Below are positions 1 through 11,730 of a DNA stretch of 50,772 bases, in pieces. Below the pieces are notes generated by a model. The model made no database searches and was not told the DNA's origin. It saw only the letters and a program-made list of their open reading frames with translations. The stretch spans positions 105,543 to 156,314 of the forward strand of contig NW_003132853.1 in assembly GCF_000003605.2 (NCBI RefSeq), given 5' to 3'. How positions within the stretch are numbered: position 1 is the stretch's first letter; each line of letters begins with the position of its first letter. The position numbers and the translations under genes were made by a program. This stretch comes from Saccoglossus kowalevskii. Lineage: Eukaryota; Hemichordata; Enteropneusta; Harrimaniidae.

Positions 1-184
1 GCATGTGCAGTGATTGTTTTGTACGTATTAAAAATTACCGTCATTTGGGTTAACCAAAAATTAAATTTGTGTTTTTGCGCAAGATGTTATAAGTACGACG
101 TTCAGACGTGTTTCCCACTTTTTATATTTACAGGTAATTGATATTTTTTTAATAGACGCATAAAATCCTTAGGAAAGGATAAAA

Positions 185-354
185 AGGGTTTTACAAAGAA
201 ATTAAAAAAAAAAACAAAAAAAACTACAATTTAAAAAAGAAAAAAAAAAAAAAAACTTTTTTAAAAAAAAAAAAAAAACAAGTCAAAAACAAAAAAAAAT
301 ACAATTTGCAGCCAATGGTAAAACAGTGCGAGTTGTGAGCACCCCCCCCCCCCC
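185..354. repeat. A-rich low-complexity block followed by a C run
   Basis: Positions ~185-300 are almost pure A with a few C, G and T interruptions. A run of 13 C follows at 342-354. It may be a decayed poly-A tail of a retroposon or simple low complexity; no element body is recognised on either side. Runs like these are error-prone in assembly. Confidence 0.75.
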
Positions 355-419
355 ATTACCGGCTTAGCTCACGTGGCAATAATAAAGTCCGATGAAATGT
401 GATTGCCAACTTTATGAAA

Positions 420-644
420 TTAATTATTATTTTATATTACTAACCTTTAGCTGTCCAATCAATGAGAAGAATTCCAACATTTTCCTAACCTCTGAAGCCA
501 TGACATCAGTCGTTAATGTTGTGTTGTGTTGTATGCCACCAGTGTGTTGTTTTCCAATGCCGACCTGATGACCTCTGACCGAACTGACAAGCAGAACGTT
601 TTGTAAGTTGCCCTCTGATTGGATATTTTGTTGAGCACGACAAA
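420..644 (+). promoter_or_regulatory. Probable MRPS28 promoter and short 5' leader
   Basis: An inverted CCAAT box (CTGATTGG, 615-622) lies 23 bases before the start codon. The start codon itself sits inside AAAATGGCTGC (642-652), a match to the YY1 motif often found at the start of housekeeping and mitochondrial ribosomal genes. No TATA box is seen. The TSS is not determined from sequence; the closeness of the CCAAT box to ATG means that either the leader is very short or the box is transcribed. Confidence 0.4.
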
Positions 645-1805
645 ATGGCTGCGCCCATGCTGCGGTGCGGCTTTGAAAGTTTCCCTCGGATATTAGGCAG
701 AGCTCTGTCCCGAAGATCATTTTCATCGACGAACGGGAACGATTCCGACCAAACGGAGAATGAACAAACTGGCAGTGATGGAGGACTTGCCAACAACGAC
801 ACTGTCGATACGCAATCAAAAGTAACAGGTTTTGCAAAAGCTTTTGTGAAACATGCAACAATACTAGATGAACCACCTCCAATGGTGGAGCCTCCAAGGT
901 CCTTTGCCAGTATGTTCAGGAATTCTACTCTTGTCCACATCGGGGATGGTAAAGATGCCGTTGTCATCGGGAAAATATTTCACGTTGTTGGCGACGATTT
1001 ATATATAAATTTTGGTGGCAAGTTTCACTGTGTTTGTAAAAGGCCAAGTATTCCCGACATTGATCCGCGGTAAGTGTTGATGTCCATAGCTAGATGTCAG
1101 TAGCTAGCCGTCACCTGTCCGCCATGCCTCGGCATTGGTGTAATTTGATGGTGTATGGGGGTGCCCTTCTTCAGCAGCATGAAGAACGTTGACCTTTCTC
1201 TCTAGAAGAGTTGTGCTATTACAATTTCTTCAAAATGATGGGGATTGGGAGAATGGTAATTAGTTCTTCTAGGTCTAGATATGGGCAAGTGATTGATGAG
1301 TGGAGTGATCACTCTTCTTAAAAAGTAAGGTCTGGTATACTTACATGTATGATTGTTAATGAACTTGCTTAATTAAACCATTTTCAACAATTTTTCTAAT
1401 AATGGTCTGATTTGTTGACATGTTGTTTCATTTTTCACATACAGTATTTCCTTAAGACAGGATGTAAATTTTAACAATTATTTACATAACCACACAATGA
1501 ATCATTAATTCTGGTGACTTGATTTCAATTAGCATATTTTTATTTTCTTGGTAATATACCAATGTGTTCTCACTGAAATGCACTAAAGATGACTGTACAT
1601 CACTGAAATGTACTAATTCTGTGCTATTGTCATATTCCACTGCTTATTCTTCTCTTCTCTTAATCACAGGAGATTTCATCGTGGTGTGAAAGTTCGTCTA
1701 CGTCTTCACGATTTGGAACTTGCTCAGCATTTTATTGGTGCTACTCATGATATCTCTCTATTAGAAGCAGATGCTACACTACTTGGACTTGCAGATAAAC
1801 AATGA
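645..1805 (+). CDS. MRPS28: Mitochondrial small-subunit ribosomal protein MRPS28 (two exons)
   Basis: Coding exons are 645-1069 and 1670-1805, with donor CGCG|GTAAGT and acceptor CACAG|GAGA; the split Arg codon is restored on joining. The product is 186 residues, against about 187 for human MRPS28. Residues 1-30 are rich in Arg and Ser with almost no acidic residues, as in a mitochondrial import signal, and a low-complexity linker follows. The conserved family region starts near residue 85: [11 protein letters not shown], then [22 protein letters not shown] and HCVCKRP, and in exon 2 [26 protein letters not shown] and LLGL before the TGA. The family is a peripheral protein of the mitoribosomal small subunit in the matrix. 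The ATG at 645 was chosen because it has A at -3 and G at +4 and opens the targeting peptide. An antisense open frame over exon 1 is a shadow. I am very sure of the family. Confidence 0.93.
1070..1669 (+). other. MRPS28: MRPS28 intron 1
   Basis: A 600-base GT-AG intron of phase 2. It starts GTAAGT and ends with a pyrimidine-rich tract and CACAG. It is AT-rich and I see no internal gene or clear repeat. Confidence 0.85.
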
Positions 1806-2150
1806 GAAAATAGAGTACCAAATAACTGTACAGATACGAGACTTGTAATTGTAGACTGGTACTATAAGTGTTTATAGGAACACGCTTTAAGTAATGTTGG
1901 AATATCTAGCAGGATGCATTGTCAATAGTGTAAAAGACTTTGGGAGAATCCTGTTAAACACAACTGAAAAAAAAAACACTGATATCAGAATACAGAGTGA
2001 AAAATGCTTGTTTTACATCAGTTTTTTTTTACTGCAAAGCTACACTCGTTTTGATAACGTCTTGGGTGTACCTCATTATGTTTGTGTATAAGTGTTGTTC
2101 AAGTTGATCTACTATGTAAAAGACAATAAATACAATATTCCACTTCTGTT
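1806..2150 (+). other. MRPS28: MRPS28 3' UTR with AATAAA at 2125-2130
   Basis: AT-rich sequence follows the stop codon. The first consensus polyadenylation hexamer, AATAAA, is at 2125-2130, so cleavage is expected near 2145-2155. A 65-codon open frame inside it (1894-2091) has no recognisable features and is taken as UTR. Confidence 0.6.
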
Positions 2151-4100
2151 CACTACGATATCCATCATTATGTATGAAATCATATCATTCCAGTGATGGA
2201 AAAACATAGTTTGAGATTCGCAAACGCAAAAGTATTTTTTGGATATGTGCTATACACATTTAATCCAAGATCTATGACTTGATGATGGTCAATAATTTAA
2301 ATGAAGTAAGTATTTCTCAATGTCATATTCTCCTCAGAAAGATCATCATTTTGACATTCAGCTATGAATAAATTCATAATCAAATGAATCGTTTGATTTT
2401 TGCGGCAGACATTTGATCCCCCACCTTTCGCGCAATACGCAAGATCTCGAAGTGGACAGAAAATCACAGATTTAATGGTGACCAAATTCTCACTCTGACA
2501 GCTATTTTGATTTGACTTTTGGTTAAAAATTACAATGACACTCATTAGACTTGTTACAGTTTGCACTAGCAAGGACAAGTCAAGATGTGACACGGTCTTT
2601 GTTCATTTTGCAATTAAAGTTTGTACACATGTACTATACACCCTATGATACATCTTTACTTTGTGAATGCATTCATTCAAAACATACATGTATGTAAAAT
2701 ATTATAGTTATGTATCACAATTAAAATCTATCCATGAAGCCTAAGTTCTAGATCCCATAATGCCTTGGTATGCTTCTACTAGTGTACATGCATATGGCTC
2801 TGGAAACCCTTTCTTTAAAATAAGATAGCTGCCAATCAGCCATTTTGAATCAAAGCTATGAAATGAAGTCGTCAATGTTCCGTGAAGTACCAAGTTTGAG
2901 TTAAATCTATTCATGCACCACTGATTTGGTCATTTTGATTTGTTTTCACATAAGTACAAATGCTGCATTGTGGGATATGTGTTGTATATGATGTATGAAA
3001 TGGCCTCCATCTTGAACTGAATAGCGAAACAAATACATTTGTATAAAAAACGAACTAATAAAGTGTTTACAGGATTTTGTTACGACTCTCTGCTTGTAAA
3101 AGAATCATACGATGAATAAGTGATTTGCTAACATTTTGCTGGCTATGTCAGTTTGCAATTTCATAGAAACCTCAAGAATTATTTTGGTTCTACATCAAAG
3201 TTTTTCCTCACGGTTTCTATTGTGTATTTCGATGCATAAGCTGCCACAATAACAAAGATTTACAAGATGAGAATATTCAACTGTTTTAAGATGCATTGAA
3301 GATGAAAATTAAAGTCGCTCGAATTTCAGGATTATTTTCCATATATAATATTGCATGAAGTACAACTAAATAGACTTTAGAAGCAAATAGCAATCAAGAT
3401 TTCACTGAGCGAAAGGCCACAGTTGTTTTTGTTTCTCGAATAGCGTTATTCTCTTCAGTCATTGTGTCTATTGATACAAAAAATGGATGCAATGATGGAG
3501 AGATTAGACCATTTTTGGAGGAGCAAAAACAAATCTTGTATATTTGCTCCAAACAAGGTCTCGGCGGCCGTTTATGTCAAAGGTCAATAGCAAATCATTA
3601 TTTAGATGTCACTTGTACAGAACGTAAGGCTACTCGTTAACAAATCATGTGACATTACTTTTGAATATCGTGTCCCATGCAAACCTTTCATTATGAAGTT
3701 TTAATAAAATTGACATGCTGAAAAAAACGGTTCATGATTTTGTTTTTCTTGGAGGGGAGGGGGCAAAACAAAATCTGTCGAAGAATGTTGGAGAAATGAT
3801 TAGGGGCACAATAAAATAACACCAACATGGCTGCTAGTCAGCCATTTTGAATATAAAAAGACCTGCATCAAAATTCAATCTATGTATAAAGTTTGAACAA
3901 AATCACGCATGACTGAGACCGGTTCTGAAATGGTGGAAATGAATGATTTAAAATGGCTGCCATTCGGACATCTTGAATAGGAACATTACACAAATGTTCA
4001 TAGAGTCCATAAACGTCAAAGGTCGGATTACCGCCAAACAAACACGACATTTGTTTGTGTCGCGGTATACCCGGCTTTCGCTATTTATACACTCTCATAA
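2151..4100. other. AT-rich intergenic DNA, no gene seen
   Basis: No ORF with recognisable content on either strand. The stretch holds several degenerate copies of a dispersed repeat, listed separately. A G-rich patch (GGAGGGGAGGGGGC) is at ~3752-3765. Confidence 0.6.
2825..3990. repeat. Degenerate copies of a dispersed repeat with an ATGGCTGCC...CATYTTGAAT core
   Basis: The pairing of a GGCTGCC-like word and, about 10-20 bases on, a CCATTTTGAAT-like word recurs at ~2826-2852, ~3829-3855 and ~3950-3978, with a partial copy at ~3003-3020. The 3900-3990 copy aligns beyond the core to 6035-6140 (shared GACTGAGAnCCGGT, then AAAATGGCTGCCAT, then CTTGAATnGG). This is an old interspersed family; class not determined. 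Confidence 0.5.
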
Positions 4101-4332
4101 TGTTTCATTTTATTGGAAAAACAACAACAAATAAACAAGCTCAATAAAATAAAAACACATTATTAGGCCACACCGACTTAATTTTATGAATGACATCCGC
4201 GCGCGCATTAGTTTTCGACTGTTCTCAAAAGAAAAGAAAAATCCGACGACGAGTCTCCACAGCGCCGGCTTGTCGTAAAACTCGTTTTGGACTACCTCAA
4301 AACGTGCCAATTTTGTCGTAAATGATTCCAAC

Positions 4333-4458
4333 ATGGCGACCAGGCCACCAAAATACGTGAGCATAAAAGTTCAGAGGAAAAACGGGAAGATTGTTGTAGA
4401 CTGGTACGCAGATGTGACGTTTACACTGCTATACGAGAGACTGGTAGCGGCAAGCTAG
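4333..4458 (+). CDS. Candidate small ORF of 41 codons, unknown function
   Basis: The frame runs from ATG 4333 (context AACATGG, a good Kozak match) to TAG 4456-4458. The peptide begins MATRPPKYVSIKVQRK and continues with an alternating polar/hydrophobic stretch containing VVDWYADVTF. It lies in a more CpG-rich patch than its surroundings, and an AATAAA hexamer occurs about 700 bases downstream (5154). I do not recognise the family. It could be the first exon of a spliced gene, a microprotein, a fragment of a dead gene, or chance. Transcription evidence is absent. Confidence 0.22.
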   Translation: MATRPPKYVSIKVQRKNGKIVVDWYADVTFTLLYERLVAAS

Positions 4459-4579
4459 TTTCGCCCAGACAACTTCAAGAACACATTGTCCAGAGTGGCT
4501 GTCCCACGTTTCCCCTTTCTTCATGAAGGCGCGACAATGTCATATAAATCAATATCGGATATATAAAATCTAATGAAAT

Positions 4580-4860
4580 GTTGGCAGAGATGTCTAACTT
4601 ATACATTTTTAGACATTATTAGACGCCCAGACAGACCTGTATAACTCAGACATTATTGGACGATTTTATCGATATTATCGATAATATCGGAGAAAAACGA
4701 ACTGTCCCAATAGTTGCCTCGACAGACCTGTCTAACTTAGACATTTTTAGACATTGTTAGACGATATTATCGGTAATATCGCAGAAAAAACGAACTGTTC
4801 CAATAGTTGCCCAGACAGACCTGTCTAACTTAGACATTTTTAGACGATAATATTGGATAA
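4580..4860. repeat. Tandem repeat, ~91-93-bp unit, about 3 copies
   Basis: The word ACAGACCTGT starts at 4631, 4722 and 4815. Each is followed by TAACTYAGACATTTTTAGAC-like sequence and, in the first two units, by a self-complementary ATCGATATTATCGATAATATC-like segment and AAACGAACTGTYCCAATAGT. Units differ at several positions, so the array is not very recent. Confidence 0.75.
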
Positions 4861-5180
4861 CGTTAAAAAGTGCAATGTCGCGCCTTCCTCCGTTTCTTCT
4901 GCAACTATGAGAGAAATGGGAGAGGAGTGGAGGTGTATGGTGGCCTAAAAGTCGGTCAGGCGACAAGTCGGTTAGTTATTGTCATAAAGTAGTGATACAT
5001 TCCGCCTTGACTTGTACTGAAAATGGTGTTAATGCTGTACCTTGAATGCAGTGTTTCTGACTGAAGGTACTTCATCATGACTACATGTACTAGGCTTGTC
5101 TGAAATGGTTATACCTGTGACAGTAATTGTACATCAACATGTGCTTCCTACAAATAAAGACTTCTTGTTTTTTTGATACA
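4861..5180 (+). other. Possible 3' end of an unidentified transcript
   Basis: Non-repetitive sequence that ends with AATAAA (5154-5159) and then a T-rich tract, the arrangement of a polyadenylation site. No coding frame is convincing. If the 41-codon ORF at 4333 is real, this could be its 3' end. Confidence 0.2.
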
Positions 5181-7510
5181 CTCTGTTCTGTGGTTCAATT
5201 CGTAATACCAGCCCCGTAGTCCTGTGGTTTTAGCAGCATTTTTTTTTTTTTTTTTGGCAGGATTTTTTTTTCGCCCTCTCGCATTAGTTTTGGGGTCTCC
5301 AGAGGATGTCATCCATCAGTGTGGCCTTATGATTGTTTGATATTAAACCACTCCTAGTTTATACAGCACATACAGATCAGACGTGGAGAATGTTTATTTG
5401 AGTCTCTGGCGGTTCTCATACTTGGAGTGAAAAAGAACACTTCATTTATGGGTATTTATGGAAAATTTGGCTGATTCCACTAGAAATGTAAATTCATCAA
5501 ATTAAAAACTAAATACAATGTAATAATAACATCCCCAGTTAGCCAATCTCAATGAAGCAAACAAAGTAAGAACAAACATAGAGAATTAAAAACACTAAAA
5601 GTAAAAACTAAAAAACCTGTTTAAAGTGCACTGGAATGATGAAATAAATAATGACTCCGCAAAAAAAGAAGAAATAAAATAGAACCTACCGGAGAGAATT
5701 CAAAAATTTATTTCATTTCAGGGCTTGAAATAATATTATATTTATTGGGCCATTGAAGTTAAAAATAACTGACACGGATCGCATATTATGTTTGTATTTC
5801 ATACATTGTTACTTGGTATTCTTGCCATATAAAGTTATGTTTTGGTTAGCCAGTGTCTTTCGTGTGTAGTTTGTTTTGTATTAGATTTCTTTATCTGGAT
5901 TTTCATTGTCGGTGTTATGTATAACCAATGTAATTCCTTCCAAGGAATTTTACATGTTTCAATAAACTATTGATACAACATTAATAGGCAATGTTTAACC
6001 CGACCCAGTCCGAAAAATGCACATATCACGGTGCCATTGCACGACTGAGATCCGGTGCAATGATCGTGAAATTGTGCGATTTCGATACAATTTTGAAAAT
6101 AAAATGGCTGCCATCGTTCAGCAACTTGAATCGGATCACTTAACAAATGCGCGTGCATATGTCCAACGTCTAATCGTATTCTAATCATATTTTCTCTATT
6201 GTAATACAAAATTCGATAGTAGTTCCGCCCACCGATCCGTGCTCGAAAACATAGCGCTGTACAAAAATATATGATATGTGGGTGTTTTCTCTGGGGGTGT
6301 TTTGTCCGGATACCGCTCTCTTTTCCAATATGATAGCATATGTAAAAAAAAAAAAACATCGACGCGACACCTTCTAATCTGGAAACGTGTGCAGACAATA
6401 CGATTAGTCAGTTGATCGCCTTGTGAAATCACCAGCAATTATGTACATTGAGTCACAATAAACACAGTGACATATCACCCACAGACAGGGGAAGACTGCA
6501 CACAATCTAGAAAACATAGTTACAACACATGTTGATCCGTTTCTCTTTCACAGCGCTTCCAGAACATGTATATAATTTGTCATAGATACACGGTGAATAA
6601 GTGATAACATAATAATGGAAGGAAAGCTCTAATAATGTACACCAACAACAACTACGTGTAATGCAATCTGAACAATAAAACCATGGCAACATTTCGTGAA
6701 AGTCGTCGACACTAGTCACAGCTGTCAATTCATTCACGAAATTGTTTTAAGGATTTTATTTTGGGTCAAGCTAATACTAATATTTGTTTCATTGTCGCTA
6801 CATATACCTAGGATAAATAAAGTTAAATTCATAAATTTACGTGCGATAGTGTCTCGATTTGGTATGTCTAATTTTTGGCAATTTATGCTTTCGGGTAGGA
6901 CAAGGTGTCATTGTAAGTTTATTGAAAATTATAGAGCCAATGAGATGAAGGTATGTTTTGTATTTACATGGTATTATAGCAATATTTTTTTAATACAGAA
7001 TATGTTTATAAAATTGTCGTTTATATGCAAGTATTTGTTTTATTATATAAAAAAAACTAAAGGCTTTAAAACGGAGCAATTATAAATGCAAAGAAATGCA
7101 TTACGTCTATATATGTACGTATTATACGAGTCGAGTTTCCGAAAGTCAAAACTTATGTTCTGCCACTGAGGGCGGCCTTGGACTACCGTTTCGTATTTTT
7201 GACCCATTTCTTCCTTTCCCGTGCTGCGTGGAAGGAAACCCACCTGGCTTTACCGGAAAATAACTGAGTAATGAATCACCTCCATGGCCTTGAGTTGAGT
7301 TTTACCTTCATTCTTATTCGATATTGTGCTCGTTGTTCGAATGCTGTCCATTTATCATATGCTGTATCGAGTTGGAATTGCCATGGGGGTCGCTATGGGA
7401 ATTAGACAACCTTAACAACTTGATCACAAGGTGCTAGTGAAAAGGAAGATATCAAACACTGGAATTGTGACCAAATGTCATTCAGTACGACACCCATGGT
7501 TGTAAAAGGG
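5181..7510. other. AT-rich intergenic DNA, no gene seen
   Basis: Contains poly-T runs (~5239-5257, 5262-5270), a short palindrome AATTCCTTCCAAGGAATT at ~5932-5949 and a copy of the dispersed repeat at 5990-6145. Short open frames in 5967-7085 overlap one another on several strands and show no recognisable motif. Confidence 0.55.
5990..6145. repeat. Further copy of the ATGGCTGCC dispersed repeat
   Basis: The stretch aligns with 3880-3990: a shared GACTGAGATCCGGT segment near 6043, AAAATGGCTGCCAT at ~6101 and CTTGAATCGG at ~6125. It is interrupted relative to the other copy, so both are diverged. Confidence 0.5.
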
Positions 7511-7636
7511 TAGTAGTCGTCGCGCAGCGCTTGTTCGAATTTCATGTAAACAAACAACGTATTTTACACGCGTTGTATACGTCGCTATGAGTCCCATATC
7601 GAACAGGGCGCCGCGCGGCGACCACCGCTCATTAAA
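7511..7636. mobile_element. MITE-like element, copy A
   Basis: One of four related short copies. The ends are imperfect inverted repeats (GTAGTCGTCGCGC... on the left, ...GCGGCGACCACCGC on the right). The inside shares TTCGAATTTCATGTAAACA, TTTTACACGCGTTGTATACG and GAGTCCCATATCGAACAG with copies B, C and D. There is no coding capacity, so it is a non-autonomous element. Confidence 0.7.
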
Positions 7637-7639
7637 CGC

Positions 7640-8290
7640 AACAGTCGTCGCCCCACACCCGACAACATTTAAAGCCCTTATCCAGCATTATAATAGGATG
7701 AACAAATAAGTCATTCACTGCAAAGTCAGCGAGCTACACACAAGAAACTCCATGCTACACAAAGCATTTTACTAAACCAGCACTGTTCTATGCACATGAA
7801 GTGTGAATATGTTACATTAAAAATATTCGCATTATAGTCTTTATAATATAGACAGTAGCAAATAATGAAGCAGAGCATTGTGGGTATTCTCTAATTAACT
7901 GCTCACAAACGTCAAAATGGTCATACCTTCATTCACATAAACATATCACTTTGCCCGTATGTTTTGTGTTATTTGGTGGAAAGTGAGTTGATGAGCATTT
8001 CGTGTGGTTGTGCAGTGATCGAATGTTCAGTAATGAATGACTTGTTTATTTGTTCATGTTATTATAATACTGCCAATGCCTTTGATTCACCACACATCAA
8101 AAACGCAGAAAAGCAAAGAAATATTGCCAACAACAATCAGAGAAATGATTTTATGAAAAAAAAAAAAAAAACATTTTCAAATAGATTGGTTGTTAAAAAT
8201 GACATACATAGCAATCAACAAAATGGGATATGAACTTTTACGTCTAAGCATGGACGTACTAGAGAGTATGTCCATGGTCTAAGTATGACA
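7640..8290. other. Intergenic DNA between MITE copies A and B
   Basis: No gene recognised. An 89-codon open frame at 7964-8233 is low-complexity and Asn/Lys-rich, ending in a poly-Lys (A-run) segment, and is not believed to be coding. Confidence 0.5.
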
Positions 8291-8291
8291 A

Positions 8292-8430
8292 TTTAAAGCG
8301 CTACAGTTGCCACGCAACACGTGTTCCAACTTTTTGTAAACAAATAATATATTTTACATGGTTGAATACGTTGCTATGGGTCCCATATCGAACATGAAGC
8401 ACTGCGATGACTGGAGCACTTCAAATAAAC
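8292..8430. mobile_element. MITE-like element, copy B
   Basis: Begins TTTAAAGCGCTACAGTTGCC and shares the internal TTTTGTAAACAAA, ATTTTACA.GGTTG.ATACG and GGTCCCATATCGAACA segments with copies A and D. The right end is diverged. The TTTAAAGCG terminus is also seen in the element at 47905. Confidence 0.65.
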
Positions 8431-8454
8431 ATTATTAGGGATAATATTGCATTT

Positions 8455-8500
8455 ATTAGAAGCGCCGTTTCGAGACCGGTGGTAGAGGGACTGTGACTTA
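8455..8500 (+). repeat. Dispersed repeat with AGAGGGACTGTGA core
   Basis: About 36 bases here match 14785-14825 in inverted orientation, sharing GCG.TTYC.AGACC..TG.TAGAGGGACTGTGA with a few differences. The core AGAGGGACTGTGA occurs again at ~15617-15630. It follows MITE copy B closely, as the inverted copy follows copy C. Confidence 0.5.
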
Positions 8501-11500
8501 GTCTATTTCTTGTCTACCTTTTGCTACTCGTGAAAGTACCTTCTCTATGACACTCGAGTCCTTTGAACCATAGAATTATCTTTCGTCACTACAGTGACTG
8601 GTTTGGTGACAGCTGAGGGTAGTTTAAGTATGAGTCCGTGCCGTAGTCAATGTCTTGCCTAAATCACAAATACAATCACATACGCCCATCACTATTCATA
8701 CATTTTGAATTTCATTGGATTTTTTCAAGCGACAAGTTTATGGGTAAGACCTGAGCAAGACATTCCTTTTTCATCTTCCCTCTTTGCAAGTCATTGATAT
8801 GGTGATTATTATTGACGTTCAACTGCGCCGGCGCGTGCCTCAAATTAGTCGAACTACACCTATACCGTGTTTGATATTTACATAGTTGAACAAGAATAAC
8901 AATGACGATGGCGACTGTGCGTGTTTTTATTGATTTACACGCTGCGTTTATAAGTAAATAAATTAGTTAACTTATGGGCGCCAAAGTAAGAAGCGAGTTT
9001 GTCAAGGAGGCGGCTCCACAGTCTGATAGAAAATATTTTTACCAATCAAAAACTGACTCAATTGTTTTTTAAATACTGCAGAAATGTTTACGGTGTACCG
9101 GGGCAAACGTGTATTTTCTAGAGTTTTAAAAGAGGCAACTTTGGTGGACAGTAGACACCAATACTGCAGTGCTCATGAATATACCAGTAGCCTGTATTGT
9201 CACGTTTTAAGATTCTCCGGTTCAGAAAATGCGTGCATATAGCTATGGCTTTTTATGGGGGTATCTTCTCGGTTTAACCTTGGCTATTTCCAAAGATGTT
9301 AGTTTCTATTCAGGCGGCGTATTATGCACGAGTAGACCTATTATACCCTAGCGTCGCCGTGGTAGAGGTACGCTGAATGTCTTAAGACGAGAAAGTTCAT
9401 TTTTAAGTCGAGATTTGAACGACTGTCTAGCGAAGCATTTATAGTGCTACTAAATGTTGTTATTGTCAGTGTCGGGTAAAAAATCATTATTATAGCGTAA
9501 CATAATAGTGTAAGAAGCCTGAGTGATGTAAATTTCGTGTCGTTTGACTTATGATATGACGTTTGTATGCCCATGTTTGAACGTAATTCAGTCGCTGCAC
9601 CGTGTAGACACTTTTTTCTTGCTCTGCCGTCAGTTTTTAACGATTTTTCTTTTTTGAAAACTGACATCGTCGTCTCACTATAGTTCAGGATTACAAGAAG
9701 ATAACATGATTTTTTTTCAAGTAATATTCCTCTTCTTAACCAGGAATTTGAACTGTGTCAAATATGCGCTTGGAATTAAGTGGAAACTTTGTCTTTGTGG
9801 TCGTAGACTTCAAAAGGAAATAAACAACACGCTGACCCAACGAGAAGCGTGGTGACCCGGGGCAATGTTCTTTAATACTTGTAACTTGTAATAGCCCCGA
9901 AACATTTTGGCAATTCAAGGCTATCTCACAGGCTCTACTAAAATGGCACATTTATTGTATTTGATGCCGAAAAAACGCAGTCTTTCAGAAGTAACCAGTC
10001 CTTGAACATATAAGTACGGCCCAAAAGTAAATGGCTAGTTCGTCATAAATTGTACACAGATAAATAGACTGTGGTCCTGCGTGTTTTCCAACCAATAGTA
10101 GGAATACTCTATTTGTATTGACAAACAACGCGACGTTGGCTATCACAGGTCGCGTGCTTGTTCTTTGTTGGCATTTGGTTCACTATGCATATACGGTTTA
10201 TATCGAACATTTTGGGCGGTATTATATCAAAGACAATCTGAGACATTTTTGTACATAGAATCCTGGATCTTAGAAAAGTTAAAGTCTATGGCGGAACACA
10301 GTCTCGATTGCTCTACGGCTGCAAAAGATCGTATCGGATATCAAGTACTCATTTTTTTAGTCATATACATATAGTTTGTTCAGTGACACAAATACAGCCA
10401 ACCCAATTTGCATATATAGAACAAGGTTATACCCGAGTGAAAGTGGGTCGCTTTCAAGTGTTTCTGGCGTCGTACACACGCGACGTGGGAAATTTGTCGG
10501 TAATATATTTGCCCCATTTTAATATAAGATCCCACCTGCTCAATTCAATGTGTCCGGTAATCCGACTAGCCATAAACGGCACTCATTAATATGTCGGCCA
10601 TCATTATACCAATATAATAGGTACTGATGTTGAAAATTTGCCGATACAAAAACAGAGACTACAAAGAAAGAACGACAATCTTCGAGCATGATATAGCATT
10701 TATTCACCCGTTTCCTGTTTGACGTGAAAATGACAGACGTTTAGGTAATACCAATTAGATGATTGTTTTGGCATCTGTTAACGACCACTCGCCTCCAAGG
10801 GCACATTGACAAAACATAGAGAAGCAACACAAGCTATGAAATCAAATATAATACATTACTGGCAATCGTTAAATTTAAGAACATCTTTTATTGAAACTCA
10901 TGGAACAGCTGCACGACCGTGTTACAAATGTGAATTGACTTTCCAGGAAAAATTCGCATACCGTCAAAACGCCGGTCATGATGCTGGCAGTAAACGGTCG
11001 TCTGTTGCAATGTAAACAATTGACACTTGGCACGTGCCTTTACGGTCATTATTTTGCATTGAGACATCATTAGGTCTACTTTTATTATGACCACCGCTAA
11101 TTATAAGCCGGACGTGCTCCGTTCTACTTAGGGCGTCGTTATTTATCGACGCCGGTCCGCGTTACCCGATACCAACAGTGTTTTTTTTTCTACAATTTTT
11201 CTAAATAAAAAAGTGTGGGACATTGTTATTGATTACGTGAACGAAAAACCCCCTATTCCAAGCTATCAACACCGTGTCAACATTGAATGCACAATCCGAT
11301 ATAGAAGGATGCATCTTGATATCGGTGTTCCCATTGAGGTTAAACGCTACTGTCGATCGTTTAACTATATCGATTATAGATCATTTACAAGATGAAGAAC
11401 CAAAAATGCCCCACTTCCTCCCTGCCCCTGGATATTATCGACAATAACTGAATCCACTGACCGGCAATTAATTGCAATCCATACACTCGTATCGTAGAAT

Positions 11501-11507
11501 TTTCAAT
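8501..11507. other. Intergenic DNA with isolated regulatory-type motifs
   Basis: No gene recognised; the 108-codon frame at 9341-9667 (minus) shows no family features. Notable short sites: CGTGGGAA (CSL type) at 10485-10492 and GGCACGTGCC at 11029-11038, which is the full palindromic consensus for HEY/HES factors. Confidence 0.5.
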
Positions 11508-11730
11508 GTTTGTGATGGACGGACTGGGTGTACAATGAATATTAAGAATATTAATGAGTAAACAGTGTTTGTGATGGACGGACTGGGTGTGCAATGAATA
11601 TTAAGAATATTAATGAGTAAACAGTGTTTGTGATGAACGAACTGGGTGTACAATGAATATTAAGAATATTAATAAGTAAATAGTGTTTGTGATGGACGGA
11701 CTGGGTGTACAATGAATATTAAGAATATTA
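11508..11730. repeat. 59-bp tandem repeat, 3.8 copies
   Basis: GTGATGGACG (once GTGATGAACG) starts at 11512, 11571, 11630 and 11689, an exact 59-base period. Each unit continues ACTGGGTGTACAATGAATAT and TAAGAATATTAATGAGTAAA with very few substitutions, so the array is young. Antisense open frames here only read through the repeat. Confidence 0.92.

Noticed and set aside
427..967. Two antisense frames of 153-156 codons over MRPS28 exon 1
   Set aside because: Shadows of the sense exon, which is a clear MRPS28 match; the antisense products show no family features.
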